Source: Saprospiraceae bacterium
GTDB taxonomy: Bacteria > Bacteroidota > Bacteroidia > Chitinophagales > Saprospiraceae
Length of the DNA: 64,000 bases
Assembly: GCA_016787525.1 (NCBI GenBank)
Contig: JAEUUP010000102.1
Span: 1-64,000 of the forward strand
Reading direction: 5' to 3'
The translations under genes and the position numbers were made by a program. Position 1 is the first letter of the stretch, and each line of letters starts with the position of its first letter. The notes under the pieces are model-generated. The model searched no databases, had not been told where the DNA came from, and saw nothing but the letters and a program-made list of their open reading frames with translations. Of the stretch, positions 43,372-51,559 are shown in pieces.

Positions 43372-44943
43372 ATGTCTTCAAATAAAGAATCTTGGGGTTC
43401 ACGATTGGGTTTAGTGTTGGCAATGGCTGGCAATGCTGTTGGATTTGGCAACTTTCTCCGCTTTCCCGTCCAAGCCATTCAGAATGGCGGAGGTGCATTT
43501 ATTGTTCCTTATTTAGTCTGTTTTCTTTTATTGGGCTTGCCACTGTTGTTTGTTGAATGGTCAATGGGGCGTTTTGGTGGGCAATATGGTGACCATTCCA
43601 CACCTTTTATTTTTGACAGAATGGGCAAAAGTGCTATTTGGAAATACATCGGTGTATCGGGTATTTTCATCAATATTGGTGTCGCAGCTTATTATTGTTA
43701 TCTTGAAAGTTGGACTTTGGGCTACCTTTGGTATTCTGTTACCGGCGAATTTTCAGGACAAACAGCGGATGGTGTCAATGCTGTTTTTACGAACTATGTG
43801 GGTTTATCAGGCAATATTCCTTGGGTTTTTTGGATACTTTGTTTAGCCATCAATACATGGATTCTGTCACGTGGTCTCGAAGGTGGTGTTGAAGTGGCTG
43901 CCAAAGTAGGCATGCCATTGCTGATTATTTTTGGTATTTTCCTCGCTATTCGTGCATTAACAATCACAGCAGGCTCAGACGGAGCTATCAACGATGGTTT
44001 AGTCGGAGCTAATTTCCTTTGGAAGCCAGATTTTTCAACTATATGGACACCGAAAGTCTGGTTAGCAGCAGCAGGGCAGATTTTCTTCACACTCTCAGTC
44101 GGTTGGGGTATGATTCACGCTTATGCAGCTTATATTAAACCCAATGACGATGTTGTACTTAATTCTCTTTCCGCAGGTTGGACGAATGAGTTTGTTGAAG
44201 TGGTTTTAGGTGCGAGCATCGTTATCCCGATTTCGGTCGGCTATTTAGGTATTGACCGCGTGGTCGAATTGACTCAAAGCGGTGGTTTGGGATTGGGTTT
44301 CCGCACGATGCCTTATCTTTTCCAACAGTGGGGAACAGTTTTGGCAACTTTGGCGGGAGTGGCTTGGTTTGGCTTATTGTTTTTTGCAGGTATCACTTCT
44401 TCACTGGCAATGGGTACACCGTGGATGGGTTTCATGCGCGATGAATTCAATTGGTCACGTAACAAAACGGCTTTATCGTTTGCAGCTATCGTCTTTTTGT
44501 TGGGTTTGCCTACTGTCGTATTTTACAATCAAGGTGTATTCGACGAATTCGATTATTGGGTCGGCACGGTCGGTTTGGTATTGGCGGGCTTATTTGAAAT
44601 CATCTTGTTCTCTTGGGTGTTTGGTATCGAAAAAGGTTGGGCCGAAATCATCAGAGGTGCAGACATTCGGCTTCCAGTTTTTTTCAAATATGTTCTTAAA
44701 TATGTCACGCCTGTCATCATCATCTTGGTATTCATAGGTAGTTTGCCTGATATTTATGACAATTTGGTGCATAAAACCTTATATGAAAAAATAGCTAAAG
44801 CAACAAATCCTACCGAAATAGCAACCTTACAGACCCAAATGAGTTATCTCAATTGGTCTCGAATGCTCCTTTTAGGCGTTTTTTTAGGCATCTGCTATTT
44901 GGTCTTTTTAGCCAATAAGAAACGGTTGAAACAAAACGGATAA
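43372..44943 (+). CDS. Sodium-dependent transporter, neurotransmitter:sodium symporter (SNF) family
   Basis: A 523-residue inner-membrane protein with about 12 membrane segments. Segment 1 has the family sodium/substrate site: WGSRLGLVLAMAGNAVGFGNFLRFP (about 8-32), followed by GGGAFIVPYLVCFLLLGLPLLFVEWSMGR. Later signature elements are the segment 6 area AAGQIFFTLSVGWGMIHAYAAY and LFFAGITSSLAMG (segment 8). It imports an amino acid or similar small amine with sodium; specificity unknown. The long loop near DGAINDGLVGANFLWKPDFSTIW is common in bacterial members. A 47-codon membrane protein gene follows 48 bp later, as many bacterial SNF transporters have a tiny partner. No dispersed 10-mer inside. 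Confidence 0.93.
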   Translation: MSSNKESWGSRLGLVLAMAGNAVGFGNFLRFPVQAIQNGGGAFIVPYLVCFLLLGLPLLFVEWSMGRFGGQYGDHSTPFIFDRMGKSAIWKYIGVSGIFINIGVAAYYCYLESWTLGYLWYSVTGEFSGQTADGVNAVFTNYVGLSGNIPWVFWILCLAINTWILSRGLEGGVEVAAKVGMPLLIIFGIFLAIRALTITAGSDGAINDGLVGANFLWKPDFSTIWTPKVWLAAAGQIFFTLSVGWGMIHAYAAYIKPNDDVVLNSLSAGWTNEFVEVVLGASIVIPISVGYLGIDRVVELTQSGGLGLGFRTMPYLFQQWGTVLATLAGVAWFGLLFFAGITSSLAMGTPWMGFMRDEFNWSRNKTALSFAAIVFLLGLPTVVFYNQGVFDEFDYWVGTVGLVLAGLFEIILFSWVFGIEKGWAEIIRGADIRLPVFFKYVLKYVTPVIIILVFIGSLPDIYDNLVHKTLYEKIAKATNPTEIATLQTQMSYLNWSRMLLLGVFLGICYLVFLANKKRLKQNG

Positions 44944-44991
44944 AATTGTTCATCAAGAAAAATCATTATAAAACTTCTAAATTTACAATAA

Positions 44992-45135
44992 ATGGAAAGC
45001 TCCGCTTTATTCATGATGATATTGTCAAAAGGCATCATTGCAGGTTTTACATTCTACTTTTTTGGAAAAATGTTGTCCATGCCGATTAAAAAACAAACAC
45101 AAGAGGAAGAACACAATTATCCGCGCGGTGGTTAA
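44992..45135 (+). CDS. Tiny single-span membrane protein downstream of SNF transporter
   Basis: A 47-residue frame starting at ATG 44992 and ending at TAA 45135: N-terminus MESSALFMMILSKGIIAGFT, a hydrophobic span about 6-30, then a charged tail with KKQTQEEEHNYPRGG. Too short for most automatic callers. By analogy with MetS-like small subunits encoded beside bacterial SNF-family transporters (established for methionine/alanine transporters), it may be an accessory subunit. I see no clear sequence match to MetS, so the role is inferred from position, size and topology only. Confidence 0.65.
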   Translation: MESSALFMMILSKGIIAGFTFYFFGKMLSMPIKKQTQEEEHNYPRGG

Positions 45136-45324
45136 GGTTGTTAACATAAAGAGGATTAATAAAATTCAATTTTGCAGCCTAAATATGACTACACGAGTTT
45201 AGAGTTACTGCAAGTTGATAATCAATATATTATGGATTTCGCCGCCTTCGGCAAGAAAATCTGTGGCGCAAGGTCATTTTTTGCAAAGCAAAGAACAGTA
45301 AGTATTTCTATATTGCATTGAAAA
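45136..45324. repeat. Intergenic repeat fragments and hairpin overlapping next stop codon
   Basis: 45205-45240 resembles GTTGCAAGTTGAAAATCAAT family elements; 45265-45304 is a diverged ...TTTTTTGCAAAGCAAAGAACAGTAAG repeat end. A 17 bp perfect stem (45304-45320 with 45326-45342, ATTTCTATATTGCATTG) overlaps the last codons of the minus-strand hydrolase gene. Confidence 0.55.
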
Positions 45325-46620
45325 TCAATGCAATATAGAAATCTTAGCTTTATAAAGCCGATTATTCGTTTGTATCGTCAGAATGTAAAGACCATTGGGC
45401 AAATTAGAAACACTAATATGAGATTTTAGGATACCTAAATTATAAACTTGCCCTGTCAGATTAGTCAAAAAAATCCCCCCCTCAGTATTCAGCATGTTTT
45501 CAGGCAAATCCAAGTCCAAAGAAGAAGCCACAGGATTGGGGGATACCTTGATATCTTGTTCTGTAATAACCTCACTGCTACTTGTACAAGTCATTTTGGA
45601 CAGCTTTTCCCACAATTCATTGTCAAAATTGCTCAAGGCATATAGTGGTATGCCCGAAGCGTCACCCATTCGCACAACTACCAAATTTTGCGATCGAACG
45701 ACATAAATTTTCTGGTCGTTTTTACCCAAAGCGGCATACATATCACGAGGTGCAGCTGGCACAATATCGCTTGGATACACCAATCGTATTTGTGGTAACA
45801 TATGTTCGCCTTTGCCATTGAGCCACCATAGATAGCCATAAGATTTATTCATCGGTTGCGAAGTATTGATACTTTGTCGCCAATAAGCAGTATCACGCAG
45901 CAACTGTTCACCATTCCATACGCCATTTGCCAAAGCCAAAAGCCCAAAACGAGCTGCTGACCGTGGTTTAGAATAAAAAATATGATCCAGCCAAAGCCCT
46001 GTAATACCAGTTTTGGTCTGCAATCGTTGCGTTGTAAATTGATTGATAGTCAAGCCCGAAGCCTTTTCGATGACATTGTGAATGAGATGATATACGCCAT
46101 TGTGGTATGCCCAGCGGGTATTAGGTTCGGCTTTATAGGTAAGACACTGAGGGGTGGTACAATTGTCGTCGGCAACACCATCGTCCAAACCAGAAGACAT
46201 GGAAAGTTGATGCACCACTTTGATTTTGCCTTCCTGTACAGGGGTTAAGCTCGTCCAACCCACACCTAAATATTTTGAAGTTGAATCTTGAATGTTCAAA
46301 ATACCTTCTTGTTGAGCCATACCAGCCAAAAAACTGGTCAATGACTTGCCTGCAGATGCCCAATACCAAGCCGAATCTTGTGTGAAAGTACCAAAGTACC
46401 ATTCTATTGCGATGCGTCCATTTTTAAGCACAATAAACGCTTTTGTATTTTTGGTAGTCAAAAACTGTCTGAGGGAATCTATTTTTGAAGGACACCAATT
46501 CATGGACGTTTGAGGCGACACTGTTTCCCAAGTATTGCCAACAACGGGTGGGAAATAAAGATTTTGAGCAAAAACAAATTTGAAGCTCAGCAATAGCGTA
46601 AAAAACAACCACTTTTTCAT
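45325..46620 (-). CDS. Secreted serine hydrolase (class C beta-lactamase-like) with T9SS type A tail
   Basis: A 431-residue protein with signal peptide MKKWLFFTLLLSFKFVFAQ. The catalytic region has SAGKSLTSF (SxxK, about 89-92), LSMSSGLDDG, and WAYHNGVYHLI (YxN type), placing it in the class C/serine hydrolase fold; the late HxG triad is not obvious, and WWLNGKGEHML is the nearest candidate region. From about 355 (QDIKVSPNPVASSLDLDLPE) to the end is a T9SS type A sorting domain, so the enzyme is probably surface-exposed. It may hydrolyse 6-aminohexanoate-like amides or esters, a subgroup with similar layout; unproven. 7-C copy 45478 encodes NTEGGIF in the tail; near-match 46145. A hairpin spans its stop codon. 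Confidence 0.87.
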   Translation of the reverse strand: MKKWLFFTLLLSFKFVFAQNLYFPPVVGNTWETVSPQTSMNWCPSKIDSLRQFLTTKNTKAFIVLKNGRIAIEWYFGTFTQDSAWYWASAGKSLTSFLAGMAQQEGILNIQDSTSKYLGVGWTSLTPVQEGKIKVVHQLSMSSGLDDGVADDNCTTPQCLTYKAEPNTRWAYHNGVYHLIHNVIEKASGLTINQFTTQRLQTKTGITGLWLDHIFYSKPRSAARFGLLALANGVWNGEQLLRDTAYWRQSINTSQPMNKSYGYLWWLNGKGEHMLPQIRLVYPSDIVPAAPRDMYAALGKNDQKIYVVRSQNLVVVRMGDASGIPLYALSNFDNELWEKLSKMTCTSSSEVITEQDIKVSPNPVASSLDLDLPENMLNTEGGIFLTNLTGQVYNLGILKSHISVSNLPNGLYILTIQTNNRLYKAKISILH

Positions 46621-46820
46621 CGTATTATTATTTTTGTTTTAGACAATTTAGAAGGCAAGAAGGTTTAATGAGGCTTTTGAAATACAGCTATGTCGAAAAA
46701 AGGTGCAAAAAAGGTTTATTCTGTAACATTAACTTCATGAAAGTTTAGTTTATTTGCGAACATTAGTGAGATTCTCTCGTTACTAAGAACAATTTTTTCA
46801 TAATAAAATAATTACCATCT

Positions 46821-47756
46821 ATGAATTCAAAAGCAAAGTTCATTCTTTTCTTTGCACTGTGTGCATCCTTGACATCCTGTGTTTCTAAAAAATCGTTCAC
46901 AAAAGCCCAAGAGGAATGGAAAGCCTCTAATGACAAGCTAAATCAAGAACTGGGCAAATGTGGTGAAAGCCTAAGTGACTACATGAAGCGTCTTTCTGCC
47001 TGCAACCAAGAAAAAGAGACCCTCAAAGGAGAACTTAAGTCGGCACAAGGCACCGTACAAGCCCGCGATGAGCAGGTTAAAGATTTGAAAGACCAAATTT
47101 CGGACATTCGCAAACAGCGCGACCAAACAGTTCAACAAGTCGGTGATTTGACAGTCCTATCGCAGTCTGCGAGCAACAACATCAAACAAACTCTGCAACA
47201 ATTGGAAGGTAAAGACAAGTATATCAAACTCCTACAAGCCGCAAAATCACAAGCAGACTCTATCAACTTAGCCTTAGCGGTGAATCTAAAAAGTGTGTTG
47301 AAAGATGGTATTTCGGACAGCGATGTAGAAGTAAAGGTGGACAAAACGGTTGTTTTCATCAACTTGTCTGATAAAATGTTGTACCAAAGTGGCAGTGCCA
47401 ATATCACATCTAAAGCCAATGAAGTGTTAGGTAAAATTGCAAAAATCGTCGAGTCAAGACCCGATTTAGAAGTCATGGTCGAAGGTTATACTGACAATAT
47501 GCCTATCAAGAACGCTTGTATAGAAGACAACTGGGACTTAAGCGTGAAACGGTCAACTGCTGTAGTTCGTGCTTTACAAAAGAATTTCAAAATTGACCCA
47601 AATCGCCTTATTGCAGCAGGTCGTGGCGAATATAATACCTTAGCCAGCAACGATACAGCCGACGGACGTGCCACCAATCGTCGCACACGTATCATTATTT
47701 TGCCAAAGTTGAATCAATTTTACGATTTATTGAATCCTAAGAATGTTCCAGATTAG
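46821..47756 (+). CDS. OmpA/MotB-family lipoprotein with coiled coil
   Basis: A 311-residue protein with a lipoprotein signal (MNSKAKFILFFALCASL, lipobox LTSC). About 30-150 forms a long coiled coil (KAQEEWKASNDKLNQEL, DEQVKDLKDQISDIRKQRDQTVQQ). The C-terminal ~130 residues are the peptidoglycan-binding OmpA domain: DKMLYQSGSANITSKANEVLGKIA, VMVEGYTDNMPI, NWDLSVKRSTAVVRAL and RLIAAGRGEYN, then NRRTRIIIL. The TD and R residues that contact diaminopimelate are present. It links the outer membrane to the cell wall. It has no dispersed 10-mer and ends in a strong terminator. Confidence 0.92.
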   Translation: MNSKAKFILFFALCASLTSCVSKKSFTKAQEEWKASNDKLNQELGKCGESLSDYMKRLSACNQEKETLKGELKSAQGTVQARDEQVKDLKDQISDIRKQRDQTVQQVGDLTVLSQSASNNIKQTLQQLEGKDKYIKLLQAAKSQADSINLALAVNLKSVLKDGISDSDVEVKVDKTVVFINLSDKMLYQSGSANITSKANEVLGKIAKIVESRPDLEVMVEGYTDNMPIKNACIEDNWDLSVKRSTAVVRALQKNFKIDPNRLIAAGRGEYNTLASNDTADGRATNRRTRIIILPKLNQFYDLLNPKNVPD

Positions 47757-47781
47757 TTCTGCAAGATTCTAAATGCTATAT

Positions 47782-47857
47782 AAGCCAAATACCATTCAAG
47801 GTCAACACGTTTTGAAATCTTCTAAATGTGCTTTTTTGAGTGGTATTTGGCTTTTTT
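47782..47857 (+). terminator. Terminator of OmpA-like gene
   Basis: AAGCCAAATACCATTCAA pairs with TTGAGTGGTATTTGGCTT and is followed by a T-run; the loop is about 37 nt. Confidence 0.8.
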
Positions 47858-47909
47858 CATTAAAATTCTAAAAAAATTTCTATAAAAAGGTCAAAACCGA
47901 TAAAAAAAA

Positions 47910-47940
47910 TTTGATTCTATCACAAACAAGCGTACCTTTA
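47910..47940 (+). promoter_or_regulatory. Bacteroidota-type promoter for RRM protein
   Basis: TTTG, exactly 19 bp, TACCTTTA (7 of 8 of TAnnTTTG). The predicted leader to the ATG at 48106 is about 160 nt. Confidence 0.7.
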
Positions 47941-47990
47941 CCCCATATGTAAACAAAAGGTATATTTGTAACCTCAAGGTTCTAAATTTC

Positions 47991-48010
47991 TACCCGCTGT
48001 TTCGGGTTTT
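47991..48010 (+). promoter_or_regulatory. Terminator-like hairpin in leader of RRM gene
   Basis: ACCCG CTGTTT CGGGT followed by TTTT, inside the long 5' leader between the promoter and the RRM start. A short stem with T-run could act as an attenuator or a binding site for the RNA-binding product; inferred only. Confidence 0.4.
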
Positions 48011-48105
48011 TCCATTCGTAACATCTTTCCTATGGTTCTATTCCACACATATTTGGTTCACTTGCATTTTTAAATTTTCTTTTTATATTTTTTAAATTTT
48101 TTCAG

Positions 48106-48510
48106 ATGAATATTTTTGTTGCAAAACTCAACTACAACACCTCTAGTGAGGCGTTGCGTGAGGCATTCGAGCAATTTGGCGAAGTCGAATCTGCTAACGT
48201 TATTACTGACCGCGAGACAGGTCGTTCAAAAGGCTACGGCTTTGTCGAAATGTCAAATGACAGTGAAGGAGCTGCTGCTATTGAAGCTCTTGACGGTAGC
48301 GATTTTGATGGCAACACGATTGCTGTTAAAAAAGCAGAACCTCGCGAATCTCGCGGTGGCGGTGGCGGCAATCGTGGCGGTGGTGGCTACGGTGGCGGTA
48401 ACCGTGGCGGCGGTGGTTACGGCGGCGGTGGCAACCGTGGCGGCGGTGGCGGTTATGGCGGCGGTGGCAACCGTGGCGGTGGCGGTTACGGCGGTGGCGG
48501 TTATCGCTAG
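48106..48510 (+). CDS. Glycine-rich RNA-binding protein with one RRM
   Basis: A 134-residue cytosolic protein. The RRM spans 1-78, with RNP2 as IFVAKL and RNP1 as KGYGFVEM plus the surrounding TDRETGRS. A tail of GGGG(N/Y)RGG repeats (about 84-134) follows, made from near-tandem DNA repeats of about 9-30 bp. Such proteins are widespread in Bacteroidota and cyanobacteria, bind RNA, and some are cold-induced. The long AT-rich leader and isolated promoter suggest post-transcriptional or cold regulation, inferred. The DNA of the Gly tail is GC-rich, unlike its neighbours. Followed by a strong terminator. Confidence 0.94.
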   Translation: MNIFVAKLNYNTSSEALREAFEQFGEVESANVITDRETGRSKGYGFVEMSNDSEGAAAIEALDGSDFDGNTIAVKKAEPRESRGGGGGNRGGGGYGGGNRGGGGYGGGGNRGGGGGYGGGGNRGGGGYGGGGYR

Positions 48511-48567
48511 TTCCAATATATTTTAAGCGGCGACAACTCAGTTGTCACGTCTTCAAGTATTTTATAA

Positions 48568-48618
48568 TAAAAGGCACGTATTTCGCGCATTTGATAATGC
48601 TGAAATCCGTGCCTTTTT
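48568..48618 (+). terminator. Rho-independent terminator of RRM gene
   Basis: AAAAGGCACG pairs with CGTGCCTTTT followed by T-rich sequence; an additional small stem GACAACT/AGTTGTC precedes it near 48532. Confidence 0.85.
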
Positions 48619-48647
48619 CTTTTTATACTGAGGGGTTATCATGAGGC

Positions 48648-48684
48648 TTATTGCAAGTTGAAAATCAATTCATTAGCTATTACT
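48648..48684 (+). repeat. Short interspersed repeat TTGCAAGTTGAAAATCAAT
   Basis: About 37 bp nearly identical to the complement of 29404-29441, including TTAGCTATTACTC at its end; a diverged copy lies at 45205. Confidence 0.65.
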
Positions 48685-48686
48685 CT

Positions 48687-49163
48687 CTATTTTGCTTCCA
48701 AACTATTCAAAATCGCAATACCATCTTCTTGTGCTACATGATCACCATCTTCAAAAATGATAACGATGAAGAAATTAGTGGCATTTTTAGGATTTATCAA
48801 ACCTGCCACCATCACTTGCAAGCCATCTTTATACCCCAAAATGTACTCACCTTTGAAACCATTATAATCTAATTCATAATGTTCATCTTTCATTTCAAAT
48901 TTCAAATCGCGCCCCAGCTTTCTTGTCGCTTTGTTCATATCCGCTAAAGTCACATCGCCATCGTCAAACACATACATGTATAATTGCATACCATCACCTT
49001 CACATTCAAACTCATTGTCTGTGTTTTTAGTCACTTTAAAATCGTCAGGTAATTCGATACTCACTTTGTAATAGTCCCAAACAAACTCTTTTTGAGCTGT
49101 GGCTGAAGTAGTAGAAAAAAGGCTGAGAATGCATACCGCAAGGGCAAGAGCAGTTGTTTTCAT
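48687..49163 (-). CDS. Small exported protein of unknown function
   Basis: A 158-residue protein. The start at 49163 gives signal peptide MKTTALALAVCILSLFSTTS, cut near ATAQ. The mature chain is acidic and alternating, with EFVWDYYKVSIELPDDFKV, GMQLYMYVFDDGDVTLADM, YNGFKGEYILGYKDGLQVMV and NPKNATNFFIVIIFEDGD, which suggests a compact alpha/beta domain similar to PsbP- or DUF1795-like folds; that is only an impression. No Cys clusters or catalytic motif. It converges with the RRM gene across a terminator and a 10-mer copy (48626). Confidence 0.75.
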   Translation of the reverse strand: MKTTALALAVCILSLFSTTSATAQKEFVWDYYKVSIELPDDFKVTKNTDNEFECEGDGMQLYMYVFDDGDVTLADMNKATRKLGRDLKFEMKDEHYELDYNGFKGEYILGYKDGLQVMVAGLINPKNATNFFIVIIFEDGDHVAQEDGIAILNSLEAK

Positions 49164-49215
49164 AAAATAATACGTTTTTTGATGAAAAATTAATTTTGAT
49201 AAATAGTTTGACAAC

Positions 49216-49408
49216 GACATAGAAAAATTCTAAGAATATATACAACATCGGTCGCAAGCTCCCGCGTTACAGGAATAATTTTTTATAGAGCGCAGTCAAT
49301 TTTTGAGCTTTTCAAGCTCAAAAATTGACTGCGCTCTATAAAAAATTATTCCAAAGCACGCATTTTGTCCAAAGGACTCCTTCGGAGAGCGAAGCGAAAA
49401 ACAGTGAG
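49216..49408. repeat. Interspersed hairpin repeat, copy 2, with 39 bp perfect stem
   Basis: Same flanks as copy 1 at 28271. The centre is a perfect 39 bp inverted repeat (49272-49310 and 49314-49352, starting GGAATAATTTTTTATAGAGC) with a 3 nt loop. The right flank AGCGAAGCGAAAAACAGTGA continues to about 49437 and is shared with 29306-29351. It contains the 20 nt insert at 49368. Confidence 0.85.
49368..49387 (+). repeat. Palindromic 20 nt insert in an interspersed repeat
   Basis: TCCAAAGGACTCCTTCGGAG sits between ATTTTG and AGCGAAG. The sister repeat at 29379-29393 reads TTTTTGAGCGAAG without it. This gives an empty site and fixes the junction as TG|insert|AG, the same junction as in the three long-form motif copies. 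Confidence 0.85.
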
Positions 49409-49648
49409 TGTTTAGCACTTTTAAATGTCGCTATCAAAGTAAAGAGTATTATGAGCGAGAAATGAGAACAATTGGAAAGTAAGAAAGTATCTTGTTGACA
49501 TTTGATGCAAATAATTCGACTGCAAAATACCTATTTTTAATATTTTATGTACAAAATTGTGATTTTTATATGCGCCAAAATTAATTCTAAAAAAAAATTA
49601 GCCTATCTCCTCACGGAACAAGTTCGATACCCCTTTACAACTTAAACA
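49409..49648. other. Intergenic leader region of the sigma factor gene
   Basis: AT-rich, no gene recognised; ends with a 10-mer copy (49649) 12 bp before the sigma factor start codon. Confidence 0.5.
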
Positions 49649-49670
49649 CCCCTCAGTATTTTCCCATAAA

Positions 49671-50243
49671 ATGACTAAATTGCCCATTATGGCGAATCAA
49701 CCTAATTTTAATTTATCGGCCGAAGACATCGAACGGTTGCAACGAGGCGACTCTCGGTTGCAATCCAAAGTATTTGATAAACAGGCTTTGTCGTATCATC
49801 GGTTAGCCAAAAACAAATGGCGCATTTCCGACGAAGATGCCGAAGAAATCGTGAGCGAAGCCTTCGCCAAATTCTTTTGTCGCATACAAGAAGCCGATTT
49901 TAAGGTAGATAACTGTTCGGGTTTCGTCTATGTGACTCTCGAACGTTTGGCGTGGAAAGTATTGGAACGACAGAATAAAAATGCCGCAATTGGGACGGAT
50001 GTTTTTTCGATTGCCAAACAAAACGACAATCCTTTTTTGGAATCACTGAACACAGCATTGAACCTGTTGGGGAAAAAATGTCAGCAATTGATAAACGATT
50101 TTTATTTCGATGACAAGCCTCATAAAGAAATCGCTGCGGAATTAAGTATTTCGGAAGAAGCTTCGCGACAACGTTTACGAGAGTGTATGAAAAAACTCAA
50201 AGTCCTTGTAATAGAAAAAAGAGATAATCCACGGATGGCGTGA
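49671..50243 (+). CDS. ECF-type RNA polymerase sigma factor
   Basis: A 190-residue protein. Region 2 is NKWRISDEDAEEIVSEAFAKFFCRIQ (about 43-70, core binding and -10 recognition). Region 4 is LGKKCQQLINDFYFDDKPHKEIAAELSISEEASRQRLRECMKKL (about 130-175), a clear HTH. No zinc-binding or extra C-terminal domain. It directs transcription of an unknown regulon. The next gene, 30 bp downstream, encodes a membrane protein with a short N-terminal cytoplasmic part beginning DINKWLNDDLSEPEMD, in the position where anti-sigma factors usually lie. The start at 49671 or the Met at 49689 (MANQPNFN) are both possible. A 10-mer copy lies in its promoter region. Confidence 0.92.
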   Translation: MTKLPIMANQPNFNLSAEDIERLQRGDSRLQSKVFDKQALSYHRLAKNKWRISDEDAEEIVSEAFAKFFCRIQEADFKVDNCSGFVYVTLERLAWKVLERQNKNAAIGTDVFSIAKQNDNPFLESLNTALNLLGKKCQQLINDFYFDDKPHKEIAAELSISEEASRQRLRECMKKLKVLVIEKRDNPRMA

Positions 50244-50273
50244 TGCGGTAAAGTTCGCGCGATTTAACTTAAA

Positions 50274-51545
50274 TTGACAAAAATGGATATAAATAAATGG
50301 CTCAATGATGACTTGTCAGAGCCTGAAATGGATAAAATGACAGGAGAAATTATGAGCGAATTGAAAGAATATCGCTTGAAGCAGCAGTTGAAACAACGAT
50401 TGCAAGCCCAAAAACGGCAACGCGCTCTGATAAAACGGATAGTCATCGTTGGCGGCGTTGTTGTGACTATTGTTCTGTTGGCTTTGGTTTTTTGGTGGAA
50501 CAAAAAAACTCATTCGACAGCTATTCCTAACGAAACAAATATGGGTTTTCAGTCTTCAACCGTCATTGGGCAGCAAAATGATACTTTGCTAACGGATAAA
50601 AAAGACAGGACGCAAGAAAAAGCAACCACATCTCTCAATAATACAGCCGACTCGACTAAGCAAATCGCTAATAATACACCAACAATAGACAAATCTGAAT
50701 CTGCTATCGCTTTACACCCCTCAGTCAAACCCACGATAAAACCGGCGATTGATACCGAATACATCTATCTGACTCCACAGCAAACCCGCCCTGTCTATTT
50801 TTATACAGAAACGAGCAACGACAAGGATACATTTACAGTATTGGATTTGAGTAAAACGAAATTAACGACCATACCCCCCTCAGTATTCCCATATGTGCAA
50901 CTCAAAATTTTGTTGTTGAACAAAAATAATCTGACCGTTTTGTCCAAAGACATTGCACAATTGTCTCATTTGGAGGAATTGAATGTGTCCAAAAACAAAT
51001 TAACGGCTCTACCGATTGAATTGACGCAATTATCGCATCTGACACATCTGAATGTTGAAGAAAATAAACTGTCTGTCTTGCCAAATAACTTTGACGAGCT
51101 TCGAAATCTTAAAGAATTGCGTCTCAGCAGCAATAAACTGACCGAATTACCTGACCATTTTGGACAATTGCCGCAGTTGAAGCTTGTGGATTTGGAAAAC
51201 AATAGGTTAAAAAACTTGCCTGAGTCCATTGGACAATTGAAAGAATTGAAAGATTTAAATTTAGGTCAAAACGAATTGCACGAGTTACCTAAAAGTATAG
51301 GCAACTTGAAAAACTTAAAAACACTCGATGTGAGTCATAACAAAATTTGGCGTTTGCCCGATGAGATTAGTTTACTTACTGATTTGACAAGTTTGGATTT
51401 GAGTCACAATTATTTATTGCGTTTACCTGCTGAAATTAAGCAATTGAAGCAATTAAAATATTTGAATTTGACTGAAAATCGTTTCGATTACGATGAAATT
51501 CAGAGAATAAAACAGTGGTTGCCGAATTGTCAGATTGAGTTTTGA
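50274..51545 (+). CDS. Single-span membrane protein with periplasmic leucine-rich repeats; candidate anti-sigma partner
   Basis: A 423-residue protein. Residues 1-63 are cytoplasmic: WLNDDLSEPEMDKMTGEIMSELKEYRL then a basic coiled segment KQQLKQRLQAQKRQRALIKR. A membrane helix follows at about 64-83 (VIVGGVVVTIVLLALVFWW). A Ser/Thr linker (about 85-160) leads to ten 23-residue LRRs of the LPxxIxxLxxLxxLxLxxNxL type (about 185-410), ending in a C-cap WLPNCQIEF. Coupling to the ECF sigma gene 30 bp upstream suggests an LRR-sensing anti-sigma factor, but no zinc or known anti-sigma fold is evident, so this is inference. Copy 50876 encodes IPPSVF exactly at an LRR 'LPxxI' position; near-match 50717. 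Confidence 0.85.
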   Translation: MTKMDINKWLNDDLSEPEMDKMTGEIMSELKEYRLKQQLKQRLQAQKRQRALIKRIVIVGGVVVTIVLLALVFWWNKKTHSTAIPNETNMGFQSSTVIGQQNDTLLTDKKDRTQEKATTSLNNTADSTKQIANNTPTIDKSESAIALHPSVKPTIKPAIDTEYIYLTPQQTRPVYFYTETSNDKDTFTVLDLSKTKLTTIPPSVFPYVQLKILLLNKNNLTVLSKDIAQLSHLEELNVSKNKLTALPIELTQLSHLTHLNVEENKLSVLPNNFDELRNLKELRLSSNKLTELPDHFGQLPQLKLVDLENNRLKNLPESIGQLKELKDLNLGQNELHELPKSIGNLKNLKTLDVSHNKIWRLPDEISLLTDLTSLDLSHNYLLRLPAEIKQLKQLKYLNLTENRFDYDEIQRIKQWLPNCQIEF

Positions 51546-51559
51546 TACGTTGTAAGAAG

